NCBI GenBank assembly: GCA_947498355.1
Contig: CANMKA010000010.1
Coordinates: 60,255 to 124,254, forward strand
Source of the DNA: an uncultured Paraglaciecola sp.
GTDB lineage: Bacteria > Pseudomonadota > Gammaproteobacteria > Enterobacterales > Alteromonadaceae
Length of the DNA stretch: 64,000 bases
Reading direction: 5' to 3'
Of the stretch, positions 63,991 through 64,000 are shown in pieces. The number at the start of each line of letters is the position of its first letter. Positions within the stretch are counted from its first letter, which is position 1. Made by a program: the position numbers and the translations under genes. The notes under the pieces are model-generated. The model did no database searches, was not told the DNA's origin, and saw nothing but the letters and a program-made list of their open reading frames with translations.

Positions 63991-64000
63991 GCTTAGCTCA
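63782..64000 (+). repeat. Tandem array of ~105-bp tRNA-Val-like repeats, continuing past the window
   Basis: Units begin at 63782 (104 bp), 63886 (105 bp) and 63991 (cut by the edge). The two full units differ by a few substitutions and one indel in their first 40 bases and are identical from TACAAGG to the end. Each unit has tRNA-like blocks in order: (GGAC)GCTTAGCTCAGTTG, AGAGCATCGCC, CTACAAGG, CGAGGGTCACTG, then CAGTG. These match the order of a gammaproteobacterial tRNA-Val(TAC), but extra bases sit in the D-loop and on both sides of the anticodon loop, the T-loop is ATAAATA, and no complementary acceptor strand or CCA is present. Confidence 0.85.

Noticed and set aside
63782..64000. CRISPR array
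   Set aside because: Repeats are over 100 bp, nearly identical along their whole length, with no variable spacers and no cas genes.

Overview
The window is chromosomal DNA of a gammaproteobacterium, most likely a marine member of the Alteromonadales (Paraglaciecola/Glaciecola/Alteromonas type). This rests on gene content and order (ccm operon beside a FliK-like gene, recA-pncC-mutS, pyrG-eno, isc operon with cysE-trmJ, secDF-yajC-tgt, alanine tRNA-gltX), on protein similarity recalled from memory, and on a moderately AT-rich composition. Nearly all of it is core genome. I see no insertion sequence, prophage, CRISPR array or rRNA operon. A species name cannot be given from the sequence alone.

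Layout. 1-1224: 5' part of a polysaccharide export gene leaving the left edge. 1.5-4.4 kb: POT peptide transporter, a small membrane protein and galE. 4.5-12.3 kb: a leftward operon ccmABCDE-F-dsbE-ccmH-ccmI (cytochrome c maturation) whose last gene is mlaA. 12.5-15.5 kb: an orphan FliK-like protein and a stand-alone FlhB C-terminal domain. 16-18 kb: soluble CZB chemoreceptor and a FadR-type regulator. 18.3-23.2 kb: recA with an SOS box, pncC, a remnant of a hybrid kinase, and mutS. 23.3-25.1 kb: MAPEG protein and a thrombospondin-type-3 lipoprotein. 25.4-29.2 kb: pyrG, eno and an unknown gene. 29.4-34.4 kb: leuABCD behind a leucine leader peptide and attenuator. 34.5-41.6 kb: isc operon (iscRSUA-hscBA-fdx) under IscR-type boxes, cysE and trmJ. 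41.7-43.7 kb: a YiaK-like dehydrogenase and suhB. 43.8-53.4 kb: one leftward chemotaxis cluster (receptor, STAS protein, cheY, cheA, cheW, receptor, cheR, cheD, cheB). 53.6-60.9 kb: M16 lipoprotein protease, secF, secD, yajC and tgt. 61.3-63.5 kb: tRNA-Ala, two tRNA-Glu and gltX.

How the genes work together. The ccm genes export and attach heme to c-type cytochromes. The isc genes build Fe-S clusters, which LeuC needs. The che cluster has its own kinase, coupling protein, adaptation enzymes and receptors but no cheZ and no flagellar genes, so it looks like an accessory chemosensory pathway. Its CheA carries three FGFF-type motifs where a P2 domain would normally be. The receptor beside cheR ends in a CheR/CheB tether-like EWESF.

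The most unusual object is at the right edge (63709-64000). Opposite gltX, where E. coli has its valU-valX-valY-lysV tRNA operon, a consensus sigma-70 promoter with a stable-RNA-type discriminator drives a tandem array of about 105-bp units. These keep blocks of tRNA-Val(TAC) but lack a complementary acceptor strand, a TTC-containing T-loop and a CCA end. Two full units and the start of a third are visible, and the array continues past the window.
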